A stretch of 64,000 bases of DNA from Leptospiraceae bacterium (GTDB lineage: Bacteria; Spirochaetota; Leptospiria; Leptospirales; Leptonemataceae), in NCBI GenBank assembly GCA_026005135.1, contig BPKM01000001.1, positions 930,001 to 994,000 on the forward strand. The letters run 5' to 3'. The notes under the pieces were generated by a model, which searched no databases, was not told the DNA's origin, and worked only from the letters and a program-made list of their open reading frames with translations. The position numbers and the translations under genes are program-made. Shown here in pieces: positions 15,426 to 24,213 of this stretch (positions are counted from its first letter, which is position 1; each line of letters opens with the position of its first letter).

Positions 15426-16139
15426 TTAACGCAAATCAACCTGTTTTACAGATAAAATATTAGGGAGTTTTTTAAATGCTTCAAGTTGTTCTTTGGTTAA
15501 TAATTCATCAATTTTGATTACTGATTTTGCTACATCTCCTTTAGAGGTACGGGATAATTCTAAACTTGCAATATTAATATTATGATTTCCTAAGAATGTT
15601 CCAATTGAACCAATAACACCTGGTACATCTTTATTTTGTATAATAAGTAAAATTCCTTCAGGTTCAAATTCTAAATCATAACCATTAAGATTAACAATAA
15701 CAGGTTTATTTAAAACAGAAGTATATTTTACTTTTTGATGAGAAATTCCTTCATTTTCAAAAATAACTTCTATACTACTGATATAACCAGCTGTTCTTTC
15801 ATATTGATTTTCTATAATTCTAATACCTCGTTCTTTTGCTATCACTGGTGCATTAACATAATTTACACCTTCATCTCCTACAAATGTAGAAAGTGCTCCT
15901 TTTAAAATTGCCATTCTAACAGGATCAATTTTTTTCTGTGTAATTTCTCCACTATAGTTAATTTGAATAGTTCTAATAGGTGTTTCCATTAAAGATGCAA
16001 GTAATTTTCCTACTTTTTCTCCTCCAATAAAATAAGGTTTTAAATATTCCATACTATCTGGATCTATACTTGGATAATTAATTGCATTTCTAGCAATTCC
16101 TTTCGTAAAAAATTCTATTACCTCATCTATTGTTTCCAT
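15426..16139 (-). CDS. serA: phosphoglycerate dehydrogenase, C-terminal part (frameshifted from N-terminal part)
   Basis: A 237-residue open frame holding the C-terminal half of a long-form SerA: the intervening ASB domain (about residues 15-155) and an ACT regulatory domain at the end (LLIIQNKDVPGVIGSIGTFLGNHNINIASLELSR). It normally continues from GAST in the N-terminal part; reading across 16164 with one base removed restores GASTAEAEFAVAMETIDE, a typical SerA junction. The ATG at 16139 is therefore an internal Met of the full protein, not a natural start. The intact gene would span 15426-17022 (532 residues minus one base). Confidence 0.8.
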   Translation of the reverse strand: METIDEVIEFFTKGIARNAINYPSIDPDSMEYLKPYFIGGEKVGKLLASLMETPIRTIQINYSGEITQKKIDPVRMAILKGALSTFVGDEGVNYVNAPVIAKERGIRIIENQYERTAGYISSIEVIFENEGISHQKVKYTSVLNKPVIVNLNGYDLEFEPEGILLIIQNKDVPGVIGSIGTFLGNHNINIASLELSRTSKGDVAKSVIKIDELLTKEQLEAFKKLPNILSVKQVDLR

Positions 16140-17022
16140 AGCAACAGCAAATTCTGCTTCTGCTGGTAGATGCGCCTAAATGAGGAGTCATTATACAATT
16201 TTCAAATGGTATTAAAGGAAAATCAGAAGGTATTGGCTCTTCTGTAAAAACATCCAATGCAACTCCAGCAATATGTCCAGATTTTAAACCTTCAACTAAA
16301 GCTTCTTCTTCGTAAATACCACCTCTTGCGCAATTAATTAATCGAACTCCTTTTTTTAATTTTGTTATATTTTCTTTATTAATTAAATTTTTTGTTGCTT
16401 CTGTTAAGGGAGTATGTACTGTTATAAAATCACTCTCTTTAAAAATTGTATCAAGGTCTACAATTTCTATTTCTAAATGGGATAAATGTTCTGCTGTAAT
16501 ATAGGGATCATAACCAAGTACACGCATTTTTAATCCTTTAGCTCTTTTAACAACTTCTCTACCAATTCTTCCAAGACCTATAACTCCAAGTGTTTTGTTT
16601 GTTATTTCTACTCCTGTAAATTTACTTTTTTCCCATTTACCTTGCTTCATAGATGCATTTGCTTGTGGAATATTTCTTGCTAATGCGAACATCATTGCAA
16701 TAGCATGTTCAGCTGTAGTAATACTGCTTCCACCAGGAGCATTCATTACAATGATACCTCGACGAGATGCTTCATTAATGTCTATATTATCAACGCCTAC
16801 ACCTGCTCGAACAATTAGTTTTAATTTTTTCGCGTAATTAAAAACATCACCTTTTACCTTTGTAGCAGAACGTACAATAAGACAATCTGCTTCTGGTAAA
16901 TCTTTTATTAATTCTTCTTTGGAATGGCCACCTTTGTATATAACCTCAAAACCGGGGGTATTTTTTAAACGAGATACTCCTTCTGCATCAAACTTATCGG
17001 ATATTAAAACTTTATAATTCAT
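16123..17022 (-). CDS. serA: phosphoglycerate dehydrogenase, N-terminal part (frameshifted)
   Basis: SerA oxidises 3-phosphoglycerate to 3-phosphohydroxypyruvate, the first step of serine synthesis. This 299-codon frame contains the substrate-binding N-terminus (VLISDKFD), the NAD-binding GLGRIGREV near residue 150, the Arg in INCARGGI near residue 230 and the catalytic-His region TPHLGAST near the end. Just after GAST the frame goes off into 11 aberrant residues and a stop. One extra base at about 16164 (T on the plus strand) explains this. It is either a sequencing or assembly indel or a real mutation; the two halves are otherwise intact and undecayed. Confidence 0.85.
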   Translation of the reverse strand: MNYKVLISDKFDAEGVSRLKNTPGFEVIYKGGHSKEELIKDLPEADCLIVRSATKVKGDVFNYAKKLKLIVRAGVGVDNIDINEASRRGIIVMNAPGGSSITTAEHAIAMMFALARNIPQANASMKQGKWEKSKFTGVEITNKTLGVIGLGRIGREVVKRAKGLKMRVLGYDPYITAEHLSHLEIEIVDLDTIFKESDFITVHTPLTEATKNLINKENITKLKKGVRLINCARGGIYEEEALVEGLKSGHIAGVALDVFTEEPIPSDFPLIPFENCIMTPHLGASTSRSRICCCYGNNR

Positions 17023-17029
17023 ATTGCCA

Positions 17030-17064
17030 AAAAATTCTTGTTTTATACCTCGAAAAGAATTTTT
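17030..17064 (-). terminator. weak AT-only hairpin after the esterase gene
   Basis: AAAAATTCTT and AAGAATTTTT form a 10-base inverted repeat with a 15-base loop between the esterase stop and the serA start. On the minus strand it is followed by T-rich sequence. It lacks G-C pairs at the base, so terminator strength is doubtful. Confidence 0.25.
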
Positions 17065-17092
17065 ATATATATAATAAATAAAAATTGCTTAA

Positions 17093-18013
17093 TTATATTA
17101 ATTCATTAAAAAAATCATCAAGAAACTTTAAAATCTTATCCTGAGCTTCTGGATTTCGTATAATAGCATGTCCAGTATCAAAAGGATCAATGAGATTTAA
17201 AAACATTAGTTTTTTAAAAGGACTCTTTATATGATAATATATATAAAGCATACTTTCCTTGGGAACTGTTTTATCATTTTCGTTTATTACCATCACTGCT
17301 GGAATTTGAATATATTTTAATTTTTTTCGTATATATTTTAAAGAAATTTTAAAACTATGTAAGGCTGCAATTGGATATTGAAACTCATATCCAATAAAAC
17401 GAGGTGGATTATAATTTATATTCTTTTTTCTTCTATTCAACTTAATAACAGGTCGAAATAATTTTAACCATCCTGTTAAAGGCATTAAAGGTGCGTGCAA
17501 AATCCATTTTCCCATAAATATTCCATTAAAAAAAACGGGGGTAGAAATAAGACCAATACCTTGAATTAAATCCAGTCTTAATTGAGCTAATTTCAATGTT
17601 ATTGATCCTCCCATGGAAAATCCAATTACAAATATTTTTTTATAATACTTTGATAAATTTAGTAAATATTGATCTGCTATTGCAACGTAATGATAAAATC
17701 TTGTATTAATCATATCTTCGACTCTTGTACCATGTCCAGGAAGTAAAATACCTAAGGTGGTATGACCTTTCTTATGAAAAAATTCTCCAATAGGTCTAAC
17801 ATTATAAGGTGTCCCCGTAAATCCATGAATAATTAAAAATGCTACATCTGTTTTTCCTTCTAAAAAAAATGGTTCTGCCATAGGCATAATTCTATCTTGT
17901 TCGGGTGGATAAGGGGGTAGGGGAAGAATTCTTTCAGAAAAACCTTTATGACCTATATAGAAAAATAGAATAAAAAAAAGTAGAATAAACATTAAAATGT
18001 AAAAAATTGTCAT
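17093..18013 (-). CDS. membrane-anchored alpha/beta hydrolase (carboxylesterase/lysophospholipase-like)
   Basis: An alpha/beta hydrolase of about 306 residues. An N-terminal hydrophobic segment (about residues 2-20) probably anchors it in the membrane. The oxyanion-hole region is FLIIHGFTGTPYNVRP, typical of carboxylesterases; the nucleophile elbow is GFSMGGS; the Asp is likely in INENDKTVP and the His in DTGHAI. This order fits Est30-type carboxylesterases or monoacylglycerol lipase-like enzymes. I place the start at the ATG at 18013; a TTG three codons earlier is less likely. The gene is divergent from, and nearly touches, the plus-strand antitoxin-like gene. Confidence 0.8.
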   Translation of the reverse strand: MTIFYILMFILLFFILFFYIGHKGFSERILPLPPYPPEQDRIMPMAEPFFLEGKTDVAFLIIHGFTGTPYNVRPIGEFFHKKGHTTLGILLPGHGTRVEDMINTRFYHYVAIADQYLLNLSKYYKKIFVIGFSMGGSITLKLAQLRLDLIQGIGLISTPVFFNGIFMGKWILHAPLMPLTGWLKLFRPVIKLNRRKKNINYNPPRFIGYEFQYPIAALHSFKISLKYIRKKLKYIQIPAVMVINENDKTVPKESMLYIYYHIKSPFKKLMFLNLIDPFDTGHAIIRNPEAQDKILKFLDDFFNELI

Positions 18014-18014
18014 C

Positions 18015-18287
18015 GTGAACAATGATAATAAAATATCAAAAAAAACAAGAAAAAAACGATTTAATTTGCTATTAACCGATGATGAATATCAATTTCTAAA
18101 AAAAATATCACAAATTGAAAATAAATCTATTTCTGAAATTTTACGAGATGCAGTAGATTATCTTTATAATCCAGAAAATAAAGAAGAAACTTTAAAAAAT
18201 TTAGATTTAATCTTTAATAAAAACTACTTCAATCATAGTAATAATTTAGAAAAATATATAAATCATTATACTAAAAATAATTTATGA
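18015..18287 (+). CDS. ribbon-helix-helix antitoxin-like DNA-binding protein
   Basis: A 90-residue protein. Residues about 11-50 (KKRFNLLLTDDEYQFLKKI, then SISEILRDAVDYL) have the strand-helix-helix pattern of Arc/CopG-type ribbon-helix-helix proteins; the acidic and Asn-rich tail could bind a toxin. There is no ATG in the frame, and the start is a GTG at 18015 with no Shine-Dalgarno. It overlaps the next gene by 4 bases (ATGA), the classic toxin-antitoxin arrangement. It likely represses its own operon and perhaps the divergent esterase. Confidence 0.6.
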   Translation: MNNDNKISKKTRKKRFNLLLTDDEYQFLKKISQIENKSISEILRDAVDYLYNPENKEETLKNLDLIFNKNYFNHSNNLEKYINHYTKNNL

Positions 18288-18709
18288 AAAAAAAATATAT
18301 ATTTTTAGATGATAGTATTTTATTTTTTTTATCTATCCAGCATCCTATAAAAAAAGAAATATATGAGCAACTTTCCTATTTTATAAAAAATAATTATTAT
18401 CCTGTTAGCTCTTTATATTGTATTTTAAAAATAAAAGAAATTTTTTTTGAACAAAAACAAATAGAAAATTTTTTTGAATTTTATTACGATTTAGAAAATT
18501 TATTGGATAAGATCTTCCCATTTCGTAATATTGATCTTAAAAATACAATTCATATTTCGCATACATATAACCAGGATTTTGATTTATCTTATTATATTTA
18601 CCTTATGAAAGAAAATCAAATCTATGACTTCCAATCCCTTCAATTTAAAGAACAAAAGAAGTATCTTCAGGAAAAGTTTAATATTAGGCTTATTTATCCC
18701 TATTATTAA
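18284..18709 (+). CDS. PIN-like putative toxin (VapC-like)
   Basis: A 141-residue protein paired with the ribbon-helix-helix gene. The N-terminus YIFLDDSILFFLS has the strand with Asp expected for a PIN-domain ribonuclease; PVSSLYCILKIKEIFF resembles the second PIN element (Ser followed by a helix with Glu); and DFDLSYYIYLMKENQIYDFQSLQ resembles the C-terminal acidic elements. The motifs are weak, so a VapC-type RNase is a suggestion from pattern and context, not established. The 3' end overlaps the convergent minus-strand gene by 20 bases. Confidence 0.45.
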   Translation: MKKKYIFLDDSILFFLSIQHPIKKEIYEQLSYFIKNNYYPVSSLYCILKIKEIFFEQKQIENFFEFYYDLENLLDKIFPFRNIDLKNTIHISHTYNQDFDLSYYIYLMKENQIYDFQSLQFKEQKKYLQEKFNIRLIYPYY

Positions 18710-19181
18710 TTTTATAAGGATCAAATTTTTGATTAATAATCGGTATATTTAAATTATCTTTTTTTATATTTATTTTTTGGTTTTCTTCTATAAAATATTC
18801 CTGTAATATCTGTAATGACTTCGAATTTAGTATATAGGGTAAAAACTTTCGATAAGATTCATCTAAAAAAAGTCCCCAAAAAGCATTTCTTTCATCATCA
18901 TAAAATAGGTTAGATAAATTGGTTTTCGCTTCATTATCAAGTTTTAAATCTATATTTTCATTTTCAAAAATTACATCTATACATATTAAAGGAAAACCTT
19001 CCACTTTTTTTAGATAACCTTTTTCTTCTTTATCTTTATAAGTTAGGTGAATAAAATAATCTTCATCATAATGTAAATTCATTTTAAATAATTTTAAAAC
19101 ACCTTGATTTATAATTTCCTGTTCACCATTCCACCATCGATTTTGTTTATCAATCCAGATTTCTGTTTTAAAAATTTTCAT
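18690..19181 (-). CDS. DUF1285-like protein
   Basis: A 163-residue protein whose N-terminal 90 residues follow the DUF1285 pattern: an opening strand with W (KQNRWWNGEQEI), a helix (GVLKLFKMNL), a strand with Y (DYFIHLTYKDKEE), then a VEGFPLICIDVIFE element like the family's V-x-D-x-P-F motif. DUF1285 proteins are small cytosolic beta-rich proteins of unknown role. The C-terminal 70 residues are charged and unassigned. It is a single gene on the minus strand. The assignment is from motif memory, so only moderately sure. Confidence 0.45.
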   Translation of the reverse strand: MKIFKTEIWIDKQNRWWNGEQEIINQGVLKLFKMNLHYDEDYFIHLTYKDKEEKGYLKKVEGFPLICIDVIFENENIDLKLDNEAKTNLSNLFYDDERNAFWGLFLDESYRKFLPYILNSKSLQILQEYFIEENQKINIKKDNLNIPIINQKFDPYKINNRDK

Positions 19182-19274
19182 TTAAAAAATAATTAAAATA
19201 TTATTTATTTTTTGTCAACTCTAAGAAAAAGAAATGACATAATAATATGCTCATTTAGTTTGAATCCATCATTT

Positions 19275-19550
19275 ATGGAAAAAAAAGAAGAAATAAAAAC
19301 AAGAAAGAAAAAAACTAAAGAAATCTTTATTCAATTATTACCATTATTAAGAGATTTAATACCTATTTTTTTAGAACGTATAGCAGAAATCCAGGGTAAA
19401 CCTACTTTATTAAAGTTACAGGAAGAAAATGAAAAACTAAAAGATAATATGTTACAAATAGAAAAAAAAATGCAATGGTTTTTATTTTTTATTATAATGC
19501 AAACAATTTTTATAATTATTATTTTTATTTATGTGTTATTTAAATTATAA
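19275..19550 (+). CDS. small coiled-coil membrane protein
   Basis: A protein of about 91 residues from the ATG at 19275 (an upstream TTG would add 21 residues that look non-native). It has a very basic start (KKEEIKTRKKKTKE), a helix LLPLLRDLIPIFLERI, a coiled-coil-like segment LLKLQEENEKLKDNMLQIEKK and a C-terminal membrane helix (about residues 68-90). It is probably an inner-membrane tail-anchored protein with a cytoplasmic coiled coil. It lies 2 bases before the next plus-strand gene, so the two are likely one operon. The function is unknown. Confidence 0.55.
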   Translation: MEKKEEIKTRKKKTKEIFIQLLPLLRDLIPIFLERIAEIQGKPTLLKLQEENEKLKDNMLQIEKKMQWFLFFIIMQTIFIIIIFIYVLFKL

Positions 19551-19552
19551 AT

Positions 19553-20239
19553 ATGCAAAACAATGATATTTTAAAAAAAATTGATCCTGATAATCCATTA
19601 AGAATTGGAATTACAACCTTAGATGAATTAGAAGAAAAAATAAAAGCTTTCCGTATTATAAACTTATCTTCTCTAAAAAAGCGTTTTATAATTTCGAGAG
19701 AAGATGTTTATGCACCAGATTCTAATGAAAAAGTATTAGAAAAAGGAAAAGAAATTGATGTTTCTAAAATAAAATTATTAAGAAAATACTATGATGGTAA
19801 TCATATCATAAAAACTTTTCAACCAGATGAAGGAATCGTTTTAGTTTCTGATATGAATAGAAAAGAAAGTATTCCTTTATCTATGGATATTTTAACCCAA
19901 TTAATGAATTTAGGAAAAGGAGCTTACGAAGGTTTTATAGATAGAGTAGATAATTTTGAAGAGTGTTTAACATTTCTTAAAAAAACTTTATTTCCACGCT
20001 TAATGATTATTGGATACTTACCTTCCGAAAATTTAGAAAATGAACGTCTGAATTTAGTTCGTATTAGAAGAATTGATCATTATATACGTACAATAGAAGT
20101 TATACATACAAAATATAAACCGGTTCCATATTTTCCTAAAATTAAAAATGTTACAATAGAATCAGGTAATCCAAAAAGCTGGATGCGATTTTTATTGGAA
20201 GTAATTCAAGAATATAATCGCGGTTATTTAGTAGAATAA
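19553..20239 (+). CDS. conserved-looking protein of unknown function
   Basis: A 228-residue soluble protein with no signal peptide or membrane segment. I do not recognise a family. Residues about 45-75 (ISREDVYAPDSNEKVLEKG) look like the short beta motif seen in HD-GYP accessory N-termini, but no HD domain follows. The remainder alternates strands and helices with many charged residues. It is translated 2 bases after the small membrane protein and its stop abuts the stop of the convergent 832-residue protein. Codon use matches its neighbours. Confidence 0.5.
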   Translation: MQNNDILKKIDPDNPLRIGITTLDELEEKIKAFRIINLSSLKKRFIISREDVYAPDSNEKVLEKGKEIDVSKIKLLRKYYDGNHIIKTFQPDEGIVLVSDMNRKESIPLSMDILTQLMNLGKGAYEGFIDRVDNFEECLTFLKKTLFPRLMIIGYLPSENLENERLNLVRIRRIDHYIRTIEVIHTKYKPVPYFPKIKNVTIESGNPKSWMRFLLEVIQEYNRGYLVE

Positions 20240-22738
20240 CTATAAATTATAATAATCATATGTTAATTTTAAGCTTTGAGGCCAGGTTTCTTTATCGCCA
20301 TATTTTTTCCATCGATTTTCCAATTCAGTAAGTTTTTTGTTTCTAATATTTTTAAATCGATTATGAATTTCTACAAAAGCAGGTTGTTTTTGAAGATTCT
20401 CTCTAATACCTTTAGCAAATGGAACATATCTATACATAATATTTCTTACAACGCGATTTAATTTTAATATTCCCTGAGATTCATATTTAATCCAGATTAA
20501 ATAATCATGTACAAATTTAGAACGATCATCTCTTAAATTTTTAAAATCCTGCTTGATTTTTTCTTTTTGTTCATCAGATAAATCTCTATTTTTTTGATAA
20601 AATTGTATATAATCGATATATTCAGAAGTTAATGAAGGCATACCAACATTATTGTAATCATGTCCAAGTATGGTTTTCTGGATTTCCCATCGAAAAGCAC
20701 CAGTAGATTCAACAATTAAATTAAATAAATCCCCAGTACAAAAAATGGGAAAAGTAAATCTTGCAGGTGTATCTTTTTTTCTTGGATCTTCTAATTCCTG
20801 CCACATCATTGAACGATTACCAATTGATGGTAATAAAATTAAATGAGGAAAAACATTAACCATTATAAATTCTTTAAATATTTTTCTTTTTTCATCATTT
20901 AAAACCATTTCTCTATAAAAAGCTGAAAAATCTATATCCAATAACTTTTGTAATTCATTAGAAATTTTTTCTTTTGTAACAAATAAATCACTTAAATTTT
21001 GAGCAGTTATATGAAATTTTGTAAGTCCTGCAAAATATGTCGTTGGTGATCCAGAAACCAATTTTGAATTATTGCTAATAAAATTTCTTATTTCGTATTG
21101 TATACGTTTTTCTGGTGTATCAACTTCAGGTGGAAATTGTTCAATTTTTTTAACTTTTATTTGAGGATTTTCTAATTTTAGGATTTCAAAATAAGTTTGA
21201 CCAAATTCGTTAATTGATGGTAATTCTTTTTTTTCGTAAATATAATTTAACCATTCAATAGCATTCATCACTGAAAATTCTTTATTTGTTAAATCTGTAG
21301 TATCTACAAGATTATATAATTCAATTAAATGTTCCTGTTCTAAAAACTTTTCGTCAAAAAAACCATAGTTTAAAAATAAAGAAATATACTTAGGTACATT
21401 TCCTCTTGCATTTCTGTATTTTAAAAATGCGTTTTCATATGCTTTCCAGAAAACTTCATTTACTGGCTTTCGAAGTCTTCTTATATCTGGTTCAGATTCT
21501 AATGGATTAGATGATTTCCTCAATTCTTGTAATGATGTTAAAACTCTTTTCTTTTCTTCAGAAGAAATTTCACAATAATCTAAAATTTTTTCAGCACTAT
21601 CTTTTATATCTTCAAAAATTGCCTGATTATCACTTTTAACAGTTATAATAGTTTTTTCTTTTTTTTCTTCTTCGAATTGATTTTTTAATTTTTCTAACTT
21701 GGATTTAATCTTTGTATATTGTTGTGGTATCGATAATTTCTTAAAAAATACTTTTTGATATGTATAATAGATTTGATCAAAAGTTTCCTTTAAATAAAGA
21801 ATCGTTTCATAAAATTCTTTTGAAGATACCTCAATTTCTTGCGATTCAAATAAATCAACTAATATAGAAAATTTTTCAAATAAGGAATAATCCCCTTTAA
21901 TTACTAAATCAATATTTTGCTGAATATAATGAATTAAAAATTCTATTTCTTTAAATATTTGAGATTGTATAAATTGATATTTTTTTGCTACATCTTCCAT
22001 TAATTTTAGATTTGTATTATAAATATTGGACTGTAATGGAATAGGTAAGGATATTAATTTTTTTAAAAAAAGATGCTCAAATATTTGATTATCATAATCA
22101 TACTCTCTATTAATCTCTTCTATAAAATTATTTTGTAAAAACCAATTTTTAGTTAGGAATTTAGGTATCTGGCTATGTTCTTCAAAATTCTCAATTATTT
22201 CTTTAATTTTTAATAAATTTTTATCAATTATTTCTTCATTTTCATTTAAATTATTTATTATATTAGGTTGAAATTTATAAAAACCAATAGATAAATTTAC
22301 TACATATTTATTGATAATTTTATAAAATTCTAAAAGTTTTTTATAAAATACAAATGCTTGATGTGTTTCCTTATCTAAGGAATTTAATGCCATCAGTCCT
22401 ATATTTAATTTTCCAAGAATTACATTTTGTATACCTTTATTGGAAGAAACAGGAAAAGCACTAATAATACTTGGTTTCGTAGTAATAACTCTAAAAGGAA
22501 AATTTTCAGTAGAAAAAATATAAGAAAAAGCTGGAATATAATTTTTTACTGGTAAAACAAATAAATATTGTTTTTTATTGGGATCAAAATAAGCTATTTC
22601 TCCATTATGAATAAGTATTAATTGACTGATTTTAGTATTTTCTTTTATAATAACGGATTGAGGTTCAAATGTTTGTTGGGAAATTGCTTCATTTGGTTGT
22701 AAAATTTTAATATTTTGTGTTTTTGTATTTTGATCCAT
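20240..22738 (-). CDS. large protein with N-terminal cyclic-nucleotide-binding-like domain
   Basis: An 832-residue cytoplasmic protein. Residues about 10-115 have the beta-roll layout of a cyclic-nucleotide-binding domain (QSVIIKENTKISQLILIHNGEIAYF, read in two pieces), but the conserved phosphate-binding cassette is not obvious, so ligand binding is uncertain. The rest is mostly helical, with a coiled coil around residues 345-385, then a region with Trp/Arg-rich stretches (NRSMMWQELEDPR) and a basic C-terminus. No catalytic signature was recognised. It stands alone on the minus strand, convergent with the preceding gene. Similar very long cNMP-domain proteins exist in spirochaetes, but I cannot name one. 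Confidence 0.55.
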   Translation of the reverse strand: MDQNTKTQNIKILQPNEAISQQTFEPQSVIIKENTKISQLILIHNGEIAYFDPNKKQYLFVLPVKNYIPAFSYIFSTENFPFRVITTKPSIISAFPVSSNKGIQNVILGKLNIGLMALNSLDKETHQAFVFYKKLLEFYKIINKYVVNLSIGFYKFQPNIINNLNENEEIIDKNLLKIKEIIENFEEHSQIPKFLTKNWFLQNNFIEEINREYDYDNQIFEHLFLKKLISLPIPLQSNIYNTNLKLMEDVAKKYQFIQSQIFKEIEFLIHYIQQNIDLVIKGDYSLFEKFSILVDLFESQEIEVSSKEFYETILYLKETFDQIYYTYQKVFFKKLSIPQQYTKIKSKLEKLKNQFEEEKKEKTIITVKSDNQAIFEDIKDSAEKILDYCEISSEEKKRVLTSLQELRKSSNPLESEPDIRRLRKPVNEVFWKAYENAFLKYRNARGNVPKYISLFLNYGFFDEKFLEQEHLIELYNLVDTTDLTNKEFSVMNAIEWLNYIYEKKELPSINEFGQTYFEILKLENPQIKVKKIEQFPPEVDTPEKRIQYEIRNFISNNSKLVSGSPTTYFAGLTKFHITAQNLSDLFVTKEKISNELQKLLDIDFSAFYREMVLNDEKRKIFKEFIMVNVFPHLILLPSIGNRSMMWQELEDPRKKDTPARFTFPIFCTGDLFNLIVESTGAFRWEIQKTILGHDYNNVGMPSLTSEYIDYIQFYQKNRDLSDEQKEKIKQDFKNLRDDRSKFVHDYLIWIKYESQGILKLNRVVRNIMYRYVPFAKGIRENLQKQPAFVEIHNRFKNIRNKKLTELENRWKKYGDKETWPQSLKLTYDYYNL

Positions 22739-22800
22739 TTTCTTGATTAAAGAAATCTGATTTGTTTTTATTGTAAATTAAAAAATTCTTTTTATATAAA

Positions 22801-23517
22801 TTAATATTTTCGATTTCCTGTAATTGCTGAACCAATTCTTAAAATTGTTGAACCTTCTTCTAATGCAATTTTCCAATCCCCCGACATTCCCATACTTAAT
22901 TCCCCCTCTGGTAAGTATTTATCTCTTATATTCCTGAGTTGTTGAAATATTTTTCTTGTTATATATAAATCACCATTCGATGGTCCCATTGTCATAAAAC
23001 CTTTCCAAACTAAACCTTCATTTTCTACAATAAGCTCTGGGTTTTTATTGATTGCTTCTTCAAATTCTTCTAAATACATACCACCCAATTTAGTAGTTTC
23101 TCTTGTTAAATTTAATTGTATTAAATAATAGATTTTTTTTTGCGTCAATTGATATTTTTTTAATGAAGCATTTGCTAACTTTTTTAAGGCATGCCAGGAA
23201 CCAACACCATGTACCCAATCAAAAATATCTGGTATATTTCGTGCACTACCTGATTGTAATGGCCCAATATGATGACCAATTATTGGGGATTCTGGTTTTA
23301 TCTTAACTAATGGAAATTTATCTCTTGCTTCTTGATAACGATTTTCACCAAAATCTCTATGACCATAATCATATAATAATTGTAGTAAATGATGGCTATG
23401 TGTTTTAGTAACTACAACTAACTTATTAATTTTAAAGTTATTTTTATTTATATAATTATATATATCTTCTAATGCTTTTATTGGTTCAATATTTTTTAAA
23501 TCATAGGGGTGGTTCAT
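22801..23517 (-). CDS. yggS: YggS/PLPBP-family pyridoxal phosphate homeostasis protein
   Basis: A 238-residue PLP-binding protein of the YggS/PROSC family, which binds pyridoxal phosphate without known catalysis and keeps PLP and amino-acid pools balanced. The PLP lysine lies in LVVVTKTHS near residue 37; the family signature DFGENRYQEARDK follows near residue 75; HHIGPLQSG and the C-terminal LSMGMSGDWKIALEEGSTILRIGSAI (read in parts) are also present. The length matches the family. It lies 14 bases downstream of an unknown coiled-coil gene on the same strand and may be co-transcribed with it. Confidence 0.92.
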   Translation of the reverse strand: MNHPYDLKNIEPIKALEDIYNYINKNNFKINKLVVVTKTHSHHLLQLLYDYGHRDFGENRYQEARDKFPLVKIKPESPIIGHHIGPLQSGSARNIPDIFDWVHGVGSWHALKKLANASLKKYQLTQKKIYYLIQLNLTRETTKLGGMYLEEFEEAINKNPELIVENEGLVWKGFMTMGPSNGDLYITRKIFQQLRNIRDKYLPEGELSMGMSGDWKIALEEGSTILRIGSAITGNRKY

Positions 23518-23531
23518 AATAAAAAAGATTA

Positions 23532-24026
23532 TTAGCCGGTAAAATGGTTTCTTGTCAATTGAGAAACCCTATCAGGATTTAATTTTGTTAAATTTAATGA
23601 TAATTGTTCTAAATTTAAATCCTTAGGTGAAATAAAATTAACAGCAAAATAATTTTCTTGTTCAATTTCCAATTTTTTTAATTTAATCTTTAAATCTTCT
23701 ATACGTTTTTTTGTTTTATTTAATAATTCTTCTTTGTCAATTTTTTGCTCTGTCTTTAATTCTGGAAAAAGTAATTCATTATTAAATTTTAAATTTTCGT
23801 TTATTGATTCTGGACTGTTCATTAAATAATGAAATCTTGCTTGTTCTTTTGTATAAATATTCTGGATATCTTTTAGATTTTCATAAATTTCTAAAATTTT
23901 AGGATTTTCTATAGAAGACTTTTGGCTAATATGATTTGTTGTAAAAGTATTTGATTTTAAATTTAGTTCTTTTCTTTTAATAAAATTCTGCGCTGAATTT
24001 AATAATTGTTTACTTGTTATTTCCAT
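23532..24026 (-). CDS. coiled-coil protein of unknown function
   Basis: A 164-residue protein without signal peptide or membrane helix. It contains an extended Lys/Glu-rich helix (about residues 95-130, KKRIEDLKIKLKKLEIEQE), probably a coiled coil, and a C-terminal piece LSLNLTKLNPDRVSQLTRN. The family is not recognised. It sits directly upstream of yggS on the minus strand with 14 bases between. The 187-base gap upstream (24027-24213) separates it from the divergent sppA and should hold both promoters; no clear repeat was seen there. Confidence 0.5.
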   Translation of the reverse strand: MEITSKQLLNSAQNFIKRKELNLKSNTFTTNHISQKSSIENPKILEIYENLKDIQNIYTKEQARFHYLMNSPESINENLKFNNELLFPELKTEQKIDKEELLNKTKKRIEDLKIKLKKLEIEQENYFAVNFISPKDLNLEQLSLNLTKLNPDRVSQLTRNHFTG

Positions 24027-24213
24027 AAAACCACCCCATAATATTATCGAACAAAATGCAATAATTATTCAGCTTTTTATATGATAATTTACAATTTTTT
24101 TGATTTTAGATAGATATATTGGATTAAATTAATAAAAAATCTATTGATTCATAAAATAACATATTATAAAAAACGTTGTTTTTTAAACACTTATAAGAAA
24201 TTATGGTTACATT

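Noticed and set aside
15426..17022. serA halves as two naturally separate subunits
   Set aside because: The N-terminal frame ends in 11 residues unlike any SerA exactly where the other frame continues the family sequence, so a frameshift is the simpler explanation.
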